A DNA stretch of 64,000 bases from Plumapathes pennacea (lineage: Eukaryota; Cnidaria; Anthozoa; Antipatharia; Myriopathidae), in NCBI GenBank assembly GCA_964036295.1, contig OZ038462.1, positions 31,768,855 through 31,832,854 of the forward strand. The letters run 5' to 3'. A program made the translations under genes and the position numbers. The notes beneath the pieces are model-generated. The model was not told the DNA's origin. It did no database searches and saw nothing but the letters and a program-made list of their open reading frames with translations. This document shows, in pieces, positions 46,104 to 58,500 of the stretch; position 1 is the stretch's first letter; each line of letters opens with the position of its first letter.

Positions 46104-49100
46104 TCCCCGAACGAAGTGAGGGAAATACTCACGACACTAATGCAGTAATATTATACCGCCTACTTGGGGACTCCAAGCCTGTCGCCATCTCGAAATTTAA
46201 CGTTCGTCTGTCTGTCAGTCTGTCTGGCGTACGACTTTAGGCGCGGTTACCCCGCTAACCAATAACAAAGGCCGGATCGATCACGTGTGCCCTGTTGTTT
46301 TACTCGGATTAACAGAGAAATTAGACTTGAACGAAGCATTTAGATTTGAACGAAGCAACAATATATCGTAGCTACGTTCACGAAAATGGAAAACTTAACT
46401 GAAAAACTTGAAGCACAACAGTCTCGCGAAGCTCGTCTTCAAACGAGAAGGGAACAGGCACGAGCAAGGCGAAATCGTGAAACGAGCGAACAACGCCAAA
46501 TTCGTCTCGAGAAAAGGCGACAATCCTGTTATGATCGACAGCATCATAAAAAGAATCGTGCCGAAGAAACGACTCCGCAAAGAAAACAGCGCATGAATGC
46601 CGATCGAAAACGACATGAACAGAAGCGGAAAACGCAGACAACTCCGCAAAGAGAATCCAATCGCCAGCGAGTAGCTTCTCGACGTGGCAATGAATCGTCT
46701 GAACGGAGTACCCGCAGGCTTCAAGCTCAAAATGAAGCCAACACTCGACGCCGACAACAACGTGCTGCAGTTATCGAAGAACGTCGCAGCCAAAAACAGC
46801 AATATTTGCATAACCGTGGGTGGGCAAATTCAGACATTCCTCCATTCCACGAACAAGAATGGGTGCGGGAAGAACTCACTGCCTTTCACAGCTTTGAGGA
46901 AAATCTTCGACAGTTACGCTGCAAGGAATGCAGAGAAACATGGCCGATCACCAACCAAAGTGTGCCCGAACTGAACTATATCTGCACTAGGTGCAAACGC
47001 GACAAAAAGACCTCGTGTCGATTGTTCTCAGCTGAAAACGACATGGATCCTGGGACAGTCCCTGCAGAATTACAGGACCTCACCGAAGTAGAGGAAATGC
47101 TGATCGCCAAAGCTTTACCAATCATGTGTGTTTACCGAAAGCACGGCGGCCAGCGTGGGTACAGAGGTCATAAGTCCTCAATTTGCCACAGGATGTTCAG
47201 GGATTTCTCAGCACTCTTCCAGCCAATGTGAGTGATCTGCCCGTTCTTATCATCAGGAAGCAAGAGGCAGGTAAGAATTGAAAACTATTCTGTATGGCTT
47301 TTATAGTTGTATTTATATTTTTGACCTCGCTGTGTATTGATGGCCAAATTTGCAATAATTACGCATTAATTGCAATTCGGCCATTCTTTGTCATTGTTTC
47401 TTTTCAATGAAGAACAGTTAAACAAAGAATGCATGGTGAAATTTTGTTTAATTTGAATTCCTACTTAATCAGACCACTGATTGTGTTTTGTTATTATTTG
47501 CTACATTTTTAGACACAAGGATCGAAGAGAACACAATACTGTATACATGTGTTTGTACTTTGATTCACCATTGCAAAAGCTGTAGTTTGTGTTTTTTAGA
47601 ATATTTGCCAATTTTTACTACAGTATCAGTGCCTAATTAATTTACAGTGATTTATGATCTATGCAGTGAAGTTTCTTTAGCTGTCCATATGATGATGTGC
47701 ATTTGTTTTTATGCCATGTACACTTGATATTACGCTCGGGGATAACCAAAAACATTTATGGCAGTGTTTTGAGGAAAGAATTGGCCTCTATTATCAGGAC
47801 AACAAGTATTTATTTACAGTGCGCCAGTTCCTTTGCAGCATCCTTCCAAGATTTATGTCAATTGTGGATGAATAGTACAGGTTAGCTATGTGCATTGTAT
47901 TGTGTACATCATGTGAATTATCTTATTAATCCACTTAAGACTTGGTGCCTTTTCTGATTTTTGTAGGAGCAAAGAAAGAGGTTCCTTGGCTAAACTTACA
48001 CTTCGGTCCAAGTGGAAGTTCAATTTCTATGTTGTTTATAGGTAAGTACTGTATAATAAATTTGCAACAATATGTACCGAAGACAAAAACCTGAACATGT
48101 GTTTTCATTTCCAAAGATCATGCTAAAGGAAATGTTAAAGTGAATGAATCATGCTGAGAAGCCAACTCCTGTGCTGTTAAGGGATCCTCATATACCAAGT
48201 CACTGACATCATGAAAAGTGTAAAGTGTGAAAGGAGCCAAAAATGAACTCAATGCTGACGTGTACAACCCGATTGTCTGGTCCAACAAGAATGCCAAAGG
48301 AAAATGTTCTCAAAAACATTGGCCTGTATATTCTGTATATCCTGTTGAGTACGCCACAAATAAATTTTCAGTATATCTGTATGTTTTCTTAAAATTTGGA
48401 ATGGTACTGTACTGTGCTCAAGTGGATGACATGCTCAGAGCCAAGTATTTTTTTCTGTGTACCTTTTTGACACAAGGTTTTGTTATTTACTTATTTGTTA
48501 GAGGGTTGTTTGCTTTTTATGAAGGAAAACTTCAGTACAGTTATGTAATATAAGTGGCAATAACATGCGAGTATATAAGGCCAGCACCAAGGTAGACAGT
48601 AACCAATGTTGTAACAACAAGTTTAAACCCTTTCACACCTAAGAGTGATCAAATTCAATTTTCTCCTTCAGTTGAAAGTGTACTGTATTGTACAGTATAG
48701 AGAATATATAGCTTTTTGTACCTTTTGGTTAAGTGAATGCTGACTAAACTGTCACTTCTCAATGCATAATTTATTTTATATTATTTGTATTTTGAAAAAG
48801 CTGAGAGATTCTGCATTTAGGCTTGGGAGTGAAAGGGTTGTTTACCTGTATTAAGTTCATGATAGTTATTATTCCCTTATCCTCCAAGGGATTGTGCTCC
48901 TGCATGCTTTTGGTTGGAGAGTACGTTCCTACTTTTTCCTACAAGGTTTTGGGTTTTTGTACTAGGCAAGAGCACTTGATGAAGCTTATATAACACAAAT
49001 GTATGATAAAAAGGGCACACATTGATTAGTGTGCTGTATGATGATGATGACAGTAAGATTAAGAATAAAAAAATTGATGCTGATATATATGTTGTTTTCT

Positions 49101-49360
49101 TATTGGGTCAGAGCTTAGTAACACAAAGTTACTATATTTCAGACCACTCTTTTTCTCCTTTAAGTGTTCAGCACTTGGTATAGTACAAGTAGTAAAACGT
49201 TATTTTAATATGCTTGCCCCATCAACTACAACAAGCTGGTTACATCAATGGTCGTATAAAATAGACACATTACTTCTATGTTTACTTTTTTGCGTCGAAC
49301 TTCTAATATATGCCAGTGCAGGACGGAGTGAGGGGGTATCTGCGATTATCGTATTTCTAG
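46104..49360 (+). mobile_element. Helitron-like element, copy A
   Basis: It begins TCCCCGAACGAAGTGAGGG and ends ATTATCGTATTTCTAG followed by T, sharing both ends with copy B at 26147-27887. Next to the 3' end is the small palindrome CGATTATCG. It carries the N-terminal part of a Helitron protein but no rolling-circle nuclease or helicase, so it cannot move by itself. The section 47300-49300 holds exon-like fragments (for example 47971-48040, reading AKKEVPWLNLHFGPSGSSIS before a GTAAGT) with no recognised family. It lies between the chitinase linker exon and its candidate last exon. Confidence 0.7.
46386..47271 (+). pseudogene. Helitron N-terminal ORF (DUF6570-like), frameshifted
   Basis: It starts at ATG 46386 with an Arg/Gln-rich coiled-coil region ([20 protein letters not shown]). 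A Cys-x2-Cys pair region ([20 protein letters not shown]) and the conserved block [20 protein letters not shown] / [17 protein letters not shown] follow, typical of the N-terminal region of metazoan Helitron helicases. Near 47170 the frame breaks: expected downstream residues ([20 protein letters not shown]) continue in another frame until a GTAAGA donor at 47272. The in-frame stop is at 47231. No later Helitron domains follow. Confidence 0.7.
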
Positions 49361-49799
49361 TATTATAGTTTGTGTCTGCCGCATAAGCGTTAACTGATTC
49401 GTGTGTAGCACCAAACTTACCTTACTGTACATTAATACCTGAAATCAATGAATGGGATATGCAATTATTTTATTTTTTGCATTTGCTTGTGATCGTACGG
49501 CTCAGAGTAGTTTTCAGGAAGACTGTTGTTGGTTACTGCGGTATCAGCCAAATCACTAAGTACTAACGGCCCATTCAACAGTCTCAATTGATGTGGGGTT
49601 CACGAATCTGCTACCTAATGCCGCCTTTTCTGATAATTCGTTCGGTTGTGCTTAGGAAGTCTCACGTTCAAGTAAAGTAGGCTAAAAGCGAAAACAAGAA
49701 TCTATAAACATCCATGAATTTCTTTCCTGGCGTGATTTAAACAGGCGAAATTGTTGTGTAAAAACTAAAAGCAGCCACAGGTATAAATAAAAATAAAAT

Positions 49800-50005
49800 A
49801 AATCACTTGATTTAAGTCTCGATGTATTTAGCACTGCCGTGCTAATAGGGGAGACTTGAACTGCAGAAACGAAATATCATAAACTGAACACAAATTTTGT
49901 TAAGAATCCCAACTGGTCGGAGGCTAACCAGTTGGCTATTTACATAGTGTGGCCGAGGATTTGAACTAAGGGCTACCGTGTTGCAAATTCAGATTCAAAT
50001 TCCCA
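49800..50005 (-). repeat. tRNA-derived SINE, third copy, 5'-truncated
   Basis: It is nearly the same as 44085-44240 (ggaggctaaccagttggcta, gtggccgaggatttgaact). The first tRNA-like unit is missing at its 5' side; only the second unit and the body remain. Confidence 0.75.
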
Positions 50006-50045
50006 CGTTATGACTGATCGATTTGACTGTCGTTGCTTGCCGTAT

Positions 50046-51412
50046 TTAAGGTATCAGGATACCCTCGTGAACGACATGTGTTCAAACCCATTTTTCGCGC
50101 TAGTGTTACATTTAACTAATAATAAAGTATATATTTTCTGAAAGCTCAACAATCACAGATTTAGGTTAAAGCTTTATATTTTTTGAATTTGCTAAAGAAA
50201 GAAAGTTATCAGCTTCCGAGTGAATTTTGACCTTGCCTCGTTAAAAAAGCCTAATGTCACTCGGATTTTACCCGATTTGATTATTTATTGTTTCAGCCTA
50301 CTGTTGACACAATGAAGAAAAAAAAGGTGTCTCCGAATTTTGATATCTTGTCCATATACAAAGTTATTGACTTTTAAAGTTGGCCGATCATATTTCTAGC
50401 TGGGCGCAAGACAAAAGTGGAAATATCTTCCGAACGAAAAAAAAAAGAAATAAAATCGGAGACACCTTTTTGTAGCTTTGATATTGATTCACATATTTGC
50501 CAAGTTTCAAGCCAATCGATTAAAATCCATTGAAATGCAGGTTTCCGAAAGAAACACTTATCCGCGTTTTAAAAACACCGAGAAAAACACATTTAAAGAT
50601 TCTGACCAGGGAGCCGGAAACCTGTTTACATAATCGCCTCATCTGTCAGCAATCTGTCAAAACACCGCAGTTAGTGCTTTCGCATAGAGGCTTTCCAGGC
50701 ATCTTGTAGGTAATTGAAACACGCAGCACAAAAGACCGCCGTGTATAACTACGGACATCAATGCTTCGTTCGGGTTAGTTTCGCAGCATCTATTTTGCCT
50801 TCACAGTTGCACTCACCACTCAACGCCAATTCAACCTTTTGCATCCACAGTTGGAATTCGGAATTAGTTCAAGCAAATGACAAACTCGTTCTAAAAAGAG
50901 AGCTGCGAAAAGCAGGAGTGCTCTTGAGCCACCACCATCGAGCATGGTCCACGCGCTGCTCTAGGTTTATAAATCGGCATTGTGCAAGAATCACACGTTG
51001 TGACATTTCGTCGCTCACGTGGTTATATTTAATTTGTTTCAGCGTAAACATAGAAAAGCGTTCACAAAGGTGTACAAGGAAAGATTTCTTGCGGCATTTC
51101 GTTATTCTTGCAGATTTGCTGTTAGTCATGCGTTACCCGTCGCGCGGCTAAAATTTGTACTTTATTGTTTTGCATGACTGACGCGCAAGCCGCATGCTGC
51201 GCAGTTACGGGTGATACTAACGATCTGTTGACAGGTAGCTTCCGGCGAGAAAGAGAAAGATAAAATCCTTTCGGTTAAATATCTCGGGAAAAAAAAATAG
51301 GTATCCAAATTTTGTTTTCAGAAACACAAGGTAAAACATGTAGTAATTTCGTTAAGCCAAAAAAAAAATTTTTCGAATCTGGCAAAGTCCGGAGGGTATC
51401 CTGATACCTTAA
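50046..51412. mobile_element. 1.4-kb TTAA-flanked inverted-repeat element
   Basis: The ends TTAAGGTATCAGGATACCCT and AGGGTATCCTGATACCTTAA are exact inverted copies; TTAA is the likely target duplication, as in piggyBac. The terminal repeat is itself palindromic (GGTATC..GATACC). The longest interior frame (50714-51151, + strand) shows no transposase features, so the element is probably non-autonomous. Parts of its interior resemble 3120-3620. Confidence 0.72.
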
Positions 51413-51639
51413 TACACTTTCTAAGTTTGTGCTAATTTATTTTGCGATAAAACGTAGAAAAACATGAGAATCCGCCCTTTTCGAACGATACGAAAATGGC
51501 CGCCGTCAGTCACTGGGCGCGCAAAGCATCTACGATGAGAGGGACAAAAGGGGCGACGTGTGCAAAACTTAGTGAATGAAATATCCGAGGAACTTTTAGA
51601 ACTTTCAGGACCTTGAAGCAGACAAAAACTTTACACAGT

Positions 51640-52080
51640 TTAAAGAACTGACATGGTCATACAATCAAGCCTCCCTCCTGGAATGAGAAGGAACTGTTCC
51701 TTCAAGTTAAAGGGTAACACTGCCCGCAAAACGTTTCTCTCAACAAAATGCCGGTTGTTTGATTAGTTTTAATGAAATCGTAAAGGCTTACTATAGATTG
51801 TATGTGTGGAATTTATTTCACTAAGATAACACATTCTTTTTAAGGTCGTGCTAGTTGCGCCAGGAAGGCCGACGGGTACCACAGGAATCGTTGTGACTCC
51901 TCCGAATTCTACTATTGCCAAGATGAGATAAGGATCTTTTAATACGGATTAATAGTCGAATCCGTGCCACTTTGTGAAGGAGTTAAAAGCAAACTAATGA
52001 GTTGTAAGAGATCATTGTTTGAATAAAAGTGGTTGTGCAAGCAAAATAATTCGTGTTGACGTCGTTCGCAACGCCACGCG
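51640..52080 (+). repeat. Diverged duplicate of the chitin-binding gene tail
   Basis: It aligns with 29530-29980 across intron, exon and 3' flank: ctccctcctgga-tgagagg, cccgcaaaacgtt, acattctttttaagg, gttgtaagag-tcattg and gtgttgacgtcgtt. Both copies have the same orientation. The exon inside is described at 51845-51942. Confidence 0.75.
51845..51942 (+). CDS. Candidate terminal chitinase exon: truncated chitin-binding module
   Basis: Acceptor TTCTTTTTAAG and phase 1 match exon 7. It encodes CRASCARKADGYHRNRCDSS, then EFYYCQDEIRIF and TAA, about the first half of a peritrophin-A domain. AATAAA follows at 52022. The exon and flanks are a diverged copy of 29530-29980. Either it is the real end of the chitinase or a decayed duplicate; the 5.9-kb gap from exon 7 contains a Helitron. 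Confidence 0.4.
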
Positions 52081-52396
52081 GCTAGTCTATGCAGGCCGAT
52101 GAGAGGTTTTAAGGTCGCGAGACTTTCTCCGTCTTTTTTTTTTTTTTTTTTTTTTTCTTGGTTATTTGCGTGTTCAGCTAGTGCTATGGGGTAGCCCCAT
52201 TTCCTTGTAAACAGGGCCTAACAAACAATTCCGACATTTTTTTAATATGCAATAGTTACGTCATTTTTGATTTACATTGACCACTAGCTTGAACCCCACG
52301 TTCAGACAAATTTGATTGACATTTTATACGCTTTCGAAATGAATCACGGCTCCAAATGTTTCTACGTTTTGAACAACTGGTTCGTAAAATTCATCC

Positions 52397-52657
52397 TTAA
52401 AGGAGCCCTTTCAGCCTTTTCAATGTTTTTGTTTACAACTGGAAAATCCAAGGCTGAATTTGGTTCCCAATACGAAAGAACGTAAATTAATCAAATGAAA
52501 AATAGCTTAATAGCACTTTTAGATAGAAAAAAAAAAACTAATCTTCTCCTCAAACGAGTCGGATGGAAGTGCACTTCTATTCATCTTTCGGGGCCCCAAA
52601 AATGGCGGAACCAAGGATTTCGGCGCGCAAAGGACTGTGGTTGAGAGGCTCCTTTAA
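52397..52657. mobile_element. piggyBac-like MITE, copy 2
   Basis: This is an inverted copy of 31764-32024, bounded by TTAA on both sides with ends AGGAGCCCTTTCAGCC and GTTGAGAGGCTCCT. Shared interior strings include tctcctcaaacgagtcggat. Confidence 0.8.
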
Positions 52658-52972
52658 TGCCGTCGTCGTAAAAACTATTGAGCAATTTGTAAAATCACTA
52701 AAATAAAGTAATTTGGAAGGTGGCCCAAAAACAGATTTGACGGAAACGTTTAATAGCGCAGTCATAAGTCAGTCTTTGTCTCTTTCTGACGTCATATAAT
52801 ACAGTTTACAACTGATTTTATGATACTCCAATAAATATTTACAATAGAAGAAGTACCAGAAAATATAGGTTCGGCCATGCTGAGGTAAACCCTACAGCAT
52901 TTGGCTGTCAAATCAAATAAATTTGACGACCAGCTAAAACGTATGTGCTATTCTTTTTTTATCTTTTTTTTT

Positions 52973-53008
<36 letters not shown>

Positions 53009-53970
53009 TTTTTCTTTTTTTTTTTTCAACGTCAGAAAAAGACTATGAAACTCTATTAACACTTCAACTTTCTAAACATATTCGGTAATCACAATTTGTT
53101 TCTGTTTGTTTTTATAGCTCGAAATTTGATTCTTTTTAATGAGAAAACACCTGACAAAAGACCACGCTGAAGTAGCTCTACAAGATTAGAAAACGAAATG
53201 TACGAGAGCCTGTTTTAACAGGTGTTGCTCAGTCAAAACAAAGACTTAGGACCTAAGACCTGTGTAAAATATGTAAAATACTGAAATGAAGACACGATCA
53301 AACTCGGTTCGGTGCCTAAAGGATATCTTTTATTCTATTTTTAAGGCTTATCTTTTTTATTTTTTGACGCTATTTGCAATATGCAAATAGCTTCTATGTC
53401 GGCGTTTGGGCGATAGTTGAACAGCCGTTCGGCCCATCTCATTAGGTCATTAAAATGCTCCCCCTCTAGGTGGCAAAAACTACTGAGGGGGGAGGAGCAT
53501 GAAGTTTTATCCATATAAAAGCCGCCGTGGTACAGGTCCTGTGAGAAAGTTTGTCTTTTATTATCTACTTAACACAAAGAATGCACAGAGAGATTTCCAG
53601 TAAAGGGTTTCCGTGCTAATGTTATAACTTTGCGACAGAATGTCAGAAGCTAAATTACCTCTCCAGGGAGGGGTTTTCTAAATATAATTGGCTCTCTCGC
53701 ACGTGGAAATTCAAGGCATTATTTAATGGCGGCTGTGAGCGTTGCCGATTCTTTGGTTGCATGTGGAAATCTGCTCCCCCTTCAGCCCCCGGATGACATA
53801 TCCGTAGTATCTGGCAAACAGGCGACACAGATTCACATTTAGAGCGACATTTCTGGACACATTTGCGAATATACGCTCCGCTCACAAAAGAAGGAACACA
53901 GCTGTGTGGTGTGACCATGACATATGTTTTGGCAAAGGTAAAAGCTTATTCCGAGATTTTTTGCGTTCGC

Positions 53971-54441
53971 TGATATGTTTTTTGACACATGATTTCATGC
54001 CATAATTGCAAATGCAGATCGACTGTGGTATGTCTGAGTTGTTTGTTTATAAAATTGTCTCGAGCGGATTCTGTCAATAATGAAAAATCGACAGGAAATT
54101 TTACTGTGAATCCTTTTAACCACCGTTCGAATAGCACGAGAAACAGGTTTGTTCGGCTGGAGTGTGTTACGTTACGAAACTATTATAACGGGTCAAAATC
54201 TGGTTTACCTCACATGATATGTTTGTTGACACATGATTTCATGACCAGATCGACTGTGGTTTGTCTGAGTTTGTCTCTAGCGGGTTTTGTCGCTAATGAA
54301 AAATCACTGAAAAGTCGATAGGAAATTTTGCTGTGAATCTATTTCACCACCGTTCGAAGAGCACGAGAAACAGGTTTGTTTGGCTGGAGTGTGTTACGTT
54401 AATACGAAACTACTATAACGAGTCAAAGTCTGGCTTACCTC
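53971..54441. repeat. Two-copy tandem duplication of about 240 bp
   Basis: Copy 1 (53971-54214) and copy 2 (54215-54441) share tgacacatgatttcatg, agatcgactgtgg, cgagaaacaggtttgtt and ctggagtgtgttacgtta in order, with scattered differences and small indels. Confidence 0.8.
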
Positions 54442-55524
54442 GCAGAAATTTACAGAACGACTGTTTTGGCAAGCTATACTTTCCTCCTTTTATGTCGATC
54501 AGCTCAAAATAATCATATAATAAACTGTCATGCTTGTGCATTTCTGTTTGGTCATGCATAGTACGTAGCTGGCATAGTGGGAACATAGTGTAAAACTCCG
54601 ATCAAACGGTGATAATATTCGATGATAGTTCGTGCCCCGTTGTAACACGAACTACCTATCATAGACTATCATCAACTAGCAAATAGCTTCACGTACGCTT
54701 TGCGGACATAAGTTTTTATTTTTTGTTGGGGTCATCGCTGTAGATTTCATGATGCGTTTCTACAAAACGAAGATTGTCTTAGGTCTCAGGTTTTCAGGGT
54801 CTTAGGTCGTCGTTTTGTAAACACCCTGGAATGAAAATATGGAAATTCAAAGCAGCCTTACGAGCCAGGCCTTCTCATGCATGAAACTATATGCACTGAA
54901 GTCGGTTTAGCAATAGTTTGAACGATTCTTTACAGTATAAAGCTCGACTGCACTACAGAGGGAACGGTTAAACATGCTACAGGGCTTTTCCAGGTTTATG
55001 GAGCTTGGCTTACCTTATGTGCACGAATCCCATGCTTTGCCATCTACTCCTCCCCCAACCGGCTGCTGATCGCTCGCCAATAAGAGTACAACAGGCCAAT
55101 TAAGATAGACACATACAAAAAAGAAAAAAAGAAAGAAAAACCCGTAGCGCTGACTACCTGTATCGCGGTCGCAAGGTGTTCCCCGCCCCAGATTCTGCCG
55201 GTCCCAATAGACGCAGCGCTGACTTTTGTATCACGGGCTCAAACCGTTACAGTTTGAAAATCGAAACGTATGCCACAAATCACTGCTGAAAAAACTAGCA
55301 TGTCATTGTTGTCCCCTCAGGAAGCTGATTTTGGAAGCCCGATTGGCAGACACTAGCAACTGTGAAGGTAATTCAGTGACCAACGTTTCCTTTTCTGCGC
55401 GCTCGCTCGTGACGTTTCCCTGATTGCCTGTGAAGTCATAATTTGCTGCTCAGCTTTTGTTCGATCAGTTGTGCCGATGCGTTCGTACAGAACGGACGTC
55501 GGATTGTTTTTCCTCTTTTAAAAG

Positions 55525-55564
55525 ATGGGAAACTCCCTTAATTCAGAAAACGATGCTTTATCAG
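55525..55564 (+). CDS. Repeat-protein exon 1: start codon and MGNS N-terminus
   Basis: ATG follows a pyrimidine-rich stretch ending in TTTTAAAAG. It codes for 13 residues plus one base before donor GTGACG. The start was chosen by phase match with exon 2; an alternative upstream start cannot be excluded. Confidence 0.55.
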
Positions 55565-58500
55565 GTGACGCATTGCAGTACATGTAGTTTCTGAATTATT
55601 GATTTGCACTTTGCTCATGTTTTCATCATGACTGACTGATCGCGCGGTTCAACTCAAAGTTAGTTGAATTTGGCGTTTAATTTGATTAGTTTATTTAACT
55701 CGTTAGCTGCTTGATTGGCAGATTTCTACTGACTCCACAGCTTTTAGGAGAGCTTCTTGCTTTTATTTGTTGAATTTGTATCTGCATTTCTTTGATTATC
55801 TGCAAAATATTCCAGTATTCTTCTTTCAGTGCATACAGGTTTTCATCTGCAGGAACAATCCTTTAACAAATTATAACTAATTAAACTAACTAGTATTTTT
55901 TGATTGGAATATTTTTCAGATGCAAGTGAAATAAATCCAGATACACATTCTTCTATCAGTGGATACAGGTATTGTCTGCAGGCACATTTCTTTAATGATG
56001 TTTTGTTTTGGCCCTTCTTGATAACAGCATTTTATAGTGCTGACTAGGTTACCCTGGCTGGTAAAATAATATTATTAAAAAAATAATAAATATTATTATT
56101 ATTAACAAATTATAACTAGTTTCCTAGTTAAGATTGAGGTTCCGTTTCTGTTAATCAGGATGACCCTTGTATTGAGAGTTAAGTACAATTGCAACCACAT
56201 CTCTAGCAAATGTACCACCCAAAGTACAATACTTGTAACATAATTATGCATTTTAAAAGTATAACTTATTGTACTAGTAAGTTACAATTAATTCTTTGCC
56301 CAAAATCTAAATCATGAAAGGGCTGGGACATATTAAAAAGGTTAGGATATTGTCAACAGAGTTTTATATGCATTATAGGCCAGTGCATTAGCTCTTTTAA
56401 ATTTTGCATGAGGATATCCAGCAAACTTCTAAAACCCATGGATAGATCAAAGTGTATTTTTTTCCAGACAAGTAGTTTTCCAACCTGTCTTCCAAAGTTT
56501 GTTGAGCTGTAGGGACGTTTCCTGAGGGTTCTGCACAGTTTTGTCATCAGTACCAGGGTGCTGACTTCAACAATGAAAGGAGCATGTGTTGTCTCATACA
56601 TGTACATCCTTGTCAAAATCCTGTCCCAGAGAAAAAAGCTTTTCCCCTATTCCTCATAACATATTGACACTTCAGTATTACCAGGGTTTGAAATTAGCGT
56701 AATTGTACCCAGCATCTCTCACAGTTAAGTCATGTTTTGGTTGTCCCATCCAAACTCTTGGTATTTTTACCCACTTGTGCTAAAAATTTACATATTCATT
56801 AGTTTCCTATTGGAACTGCAACCACTGGAAACTGTTTGATTGCCCCAGCAGGATTTTGCTTGTTCAGGACAACTGGACAATCATAAATCTCAAACCCTGT
56901 GTACTGTTACCCATTGAATTTGAATGGCAAATTACATAAATACTGTTAGGTATACAGAAGGATTTTAATTTATAAATAAAAAGAGGTTAGTACACGGTAA
57001 GGAGTGCAATACGGTGGAGTATTTTTACGAATTGGTTTTATTTTTTTAACCCTTCTTCAGGTGAAAAAAATAAAACTGACGAGTAAAAATACAGCCGTAT
57101 TGCACGACTTTTCGTGTAATAAATTGTTTATTATACGACAAACGAAGCAGGACAAACGTTATCACCATGCGCAAAAAGGAACAAAAATTGATGTGTTTTT
57201 AATAAACCAGTTTATCTGGTTCCTGACGAGTGCAATACGCTCACATCTTTGCACTCTTCAGCCTGTATTTGCACTCGAAAATGTGAAGTCGTGTAATAAA
57301 ATTGTGGAATGTTTATTTTTGTTATATAGACTGTGAAGGTACTGTGAGGCTCTTGTCCAGATTTACCAGCATTTAAATAAAATTCTATAATTTAATATTA
57401 ATTACAGGTAATGGTATGTACAATCTATATTTATTTATTAGTTTGATGCTTGATGCCTTTATTGAATATGCACATGGTCATACATGTAATATCAGAAAAA
57501 CTGTGCTTCTATGTGTATACCCCTGTAAATGACAACCACATCTTGCTAAAACACAAGAAAACCAATGGACCCTCAAGAAAAGTATTGCTTTGTTTTTGAT
57601 GCAAATTTTATAAATAGTATGTACATCTGAATAATAGTTTGTTATTTGTGTGCATTTTCAGCAGGATAGTGTATGAAAAAATAACTGATTTTCTGGAGTA
57701 TGAAGGCTTTACACAGGTTCCGGTAAGTATCATCAGATCATCATCAAGTAGTTTTCATTTTCAAAAAGTTAGCAGTTATCTAATAGCTTACACAAATGTA
57801 TTGAGCCAACAATCATGTGTTTCTATTCACAAGTGTGCTTGCATGTTATTCTGATTAACTCTAAAAACAATCATCGATACCTCCAGAGGAGTCAGTGGTA
57901 AATAACTCTGGAACTAATTAATTAGTTCCTACCACACAGTTCTTGATAAGAAAAACATGTTTGGTCAGTTCATGCTTATTTTGATTTCCTGATTGGTTAA
58001 CAAATTATTGCTCATGACTAATACTTTGCAGGGGGGAGGGGGCTATATTAGCTTATACCTGTAAATGTTAGCTGTATTATAGTCACCATACAAATGACAA
58101 ACACAGTCATACAGTTTTTGCATCATTTGAAAGTCTTATTTCTGATTATGGCAATAATTTTTAAGTGTTTCTTCACACTACCTACCAGAAATAACAGCTA
58201 AATTATTTTGACAACCACTACAACTATTACAAACACATCAAGACATTTCCCTGAAAAACAGCATGCTTAGATCAATTACATATACTACAGTAGATCCCGC
58301 TATCTCAAACAGAATCCGACAAGAACTTAATAGAACTTTCCTTTGGTAAAACCATGTTATCTTTGATTTTCCGCTATCTGGAACTATTTCTGGCTTCCCT
58401 TGAGAGTTCAAGATGTGGGGTTCTGCTGTACTATATATAAGGGACTGTTCATTTTTTATGAGGTGGGGGGGGGGGGGGGCTGGTGGGATTTGGGGGGGCA

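Larger units (their letters stand above)
52081..55524. other. Intergenic before the repeat-protein gene
   Basis: It holds the MITE at 52397, a (CTTT)n run at 52966-53018 and the tandem duplication at 53971-54441. A promoter-like ccatataaaagccg lies at 53512 without a clear gene after it. A possible untranslated exon (55321-55366, between CCCCTCAG and GTAATT) could belong to the gene starting at 55525. Nothing else is supported. Confidence 0.4.

Noticed and set aside
46395-46811. 138-residue minus-strand protein
   Set aside because: Antisense shadow of the Arg-rich N-terminus of the Helitron ORF.
53508-53525. TATA-type promoter
   Set aside because: The motif ATATAAAAG is good, but no coding exon or clear transcript start follows.
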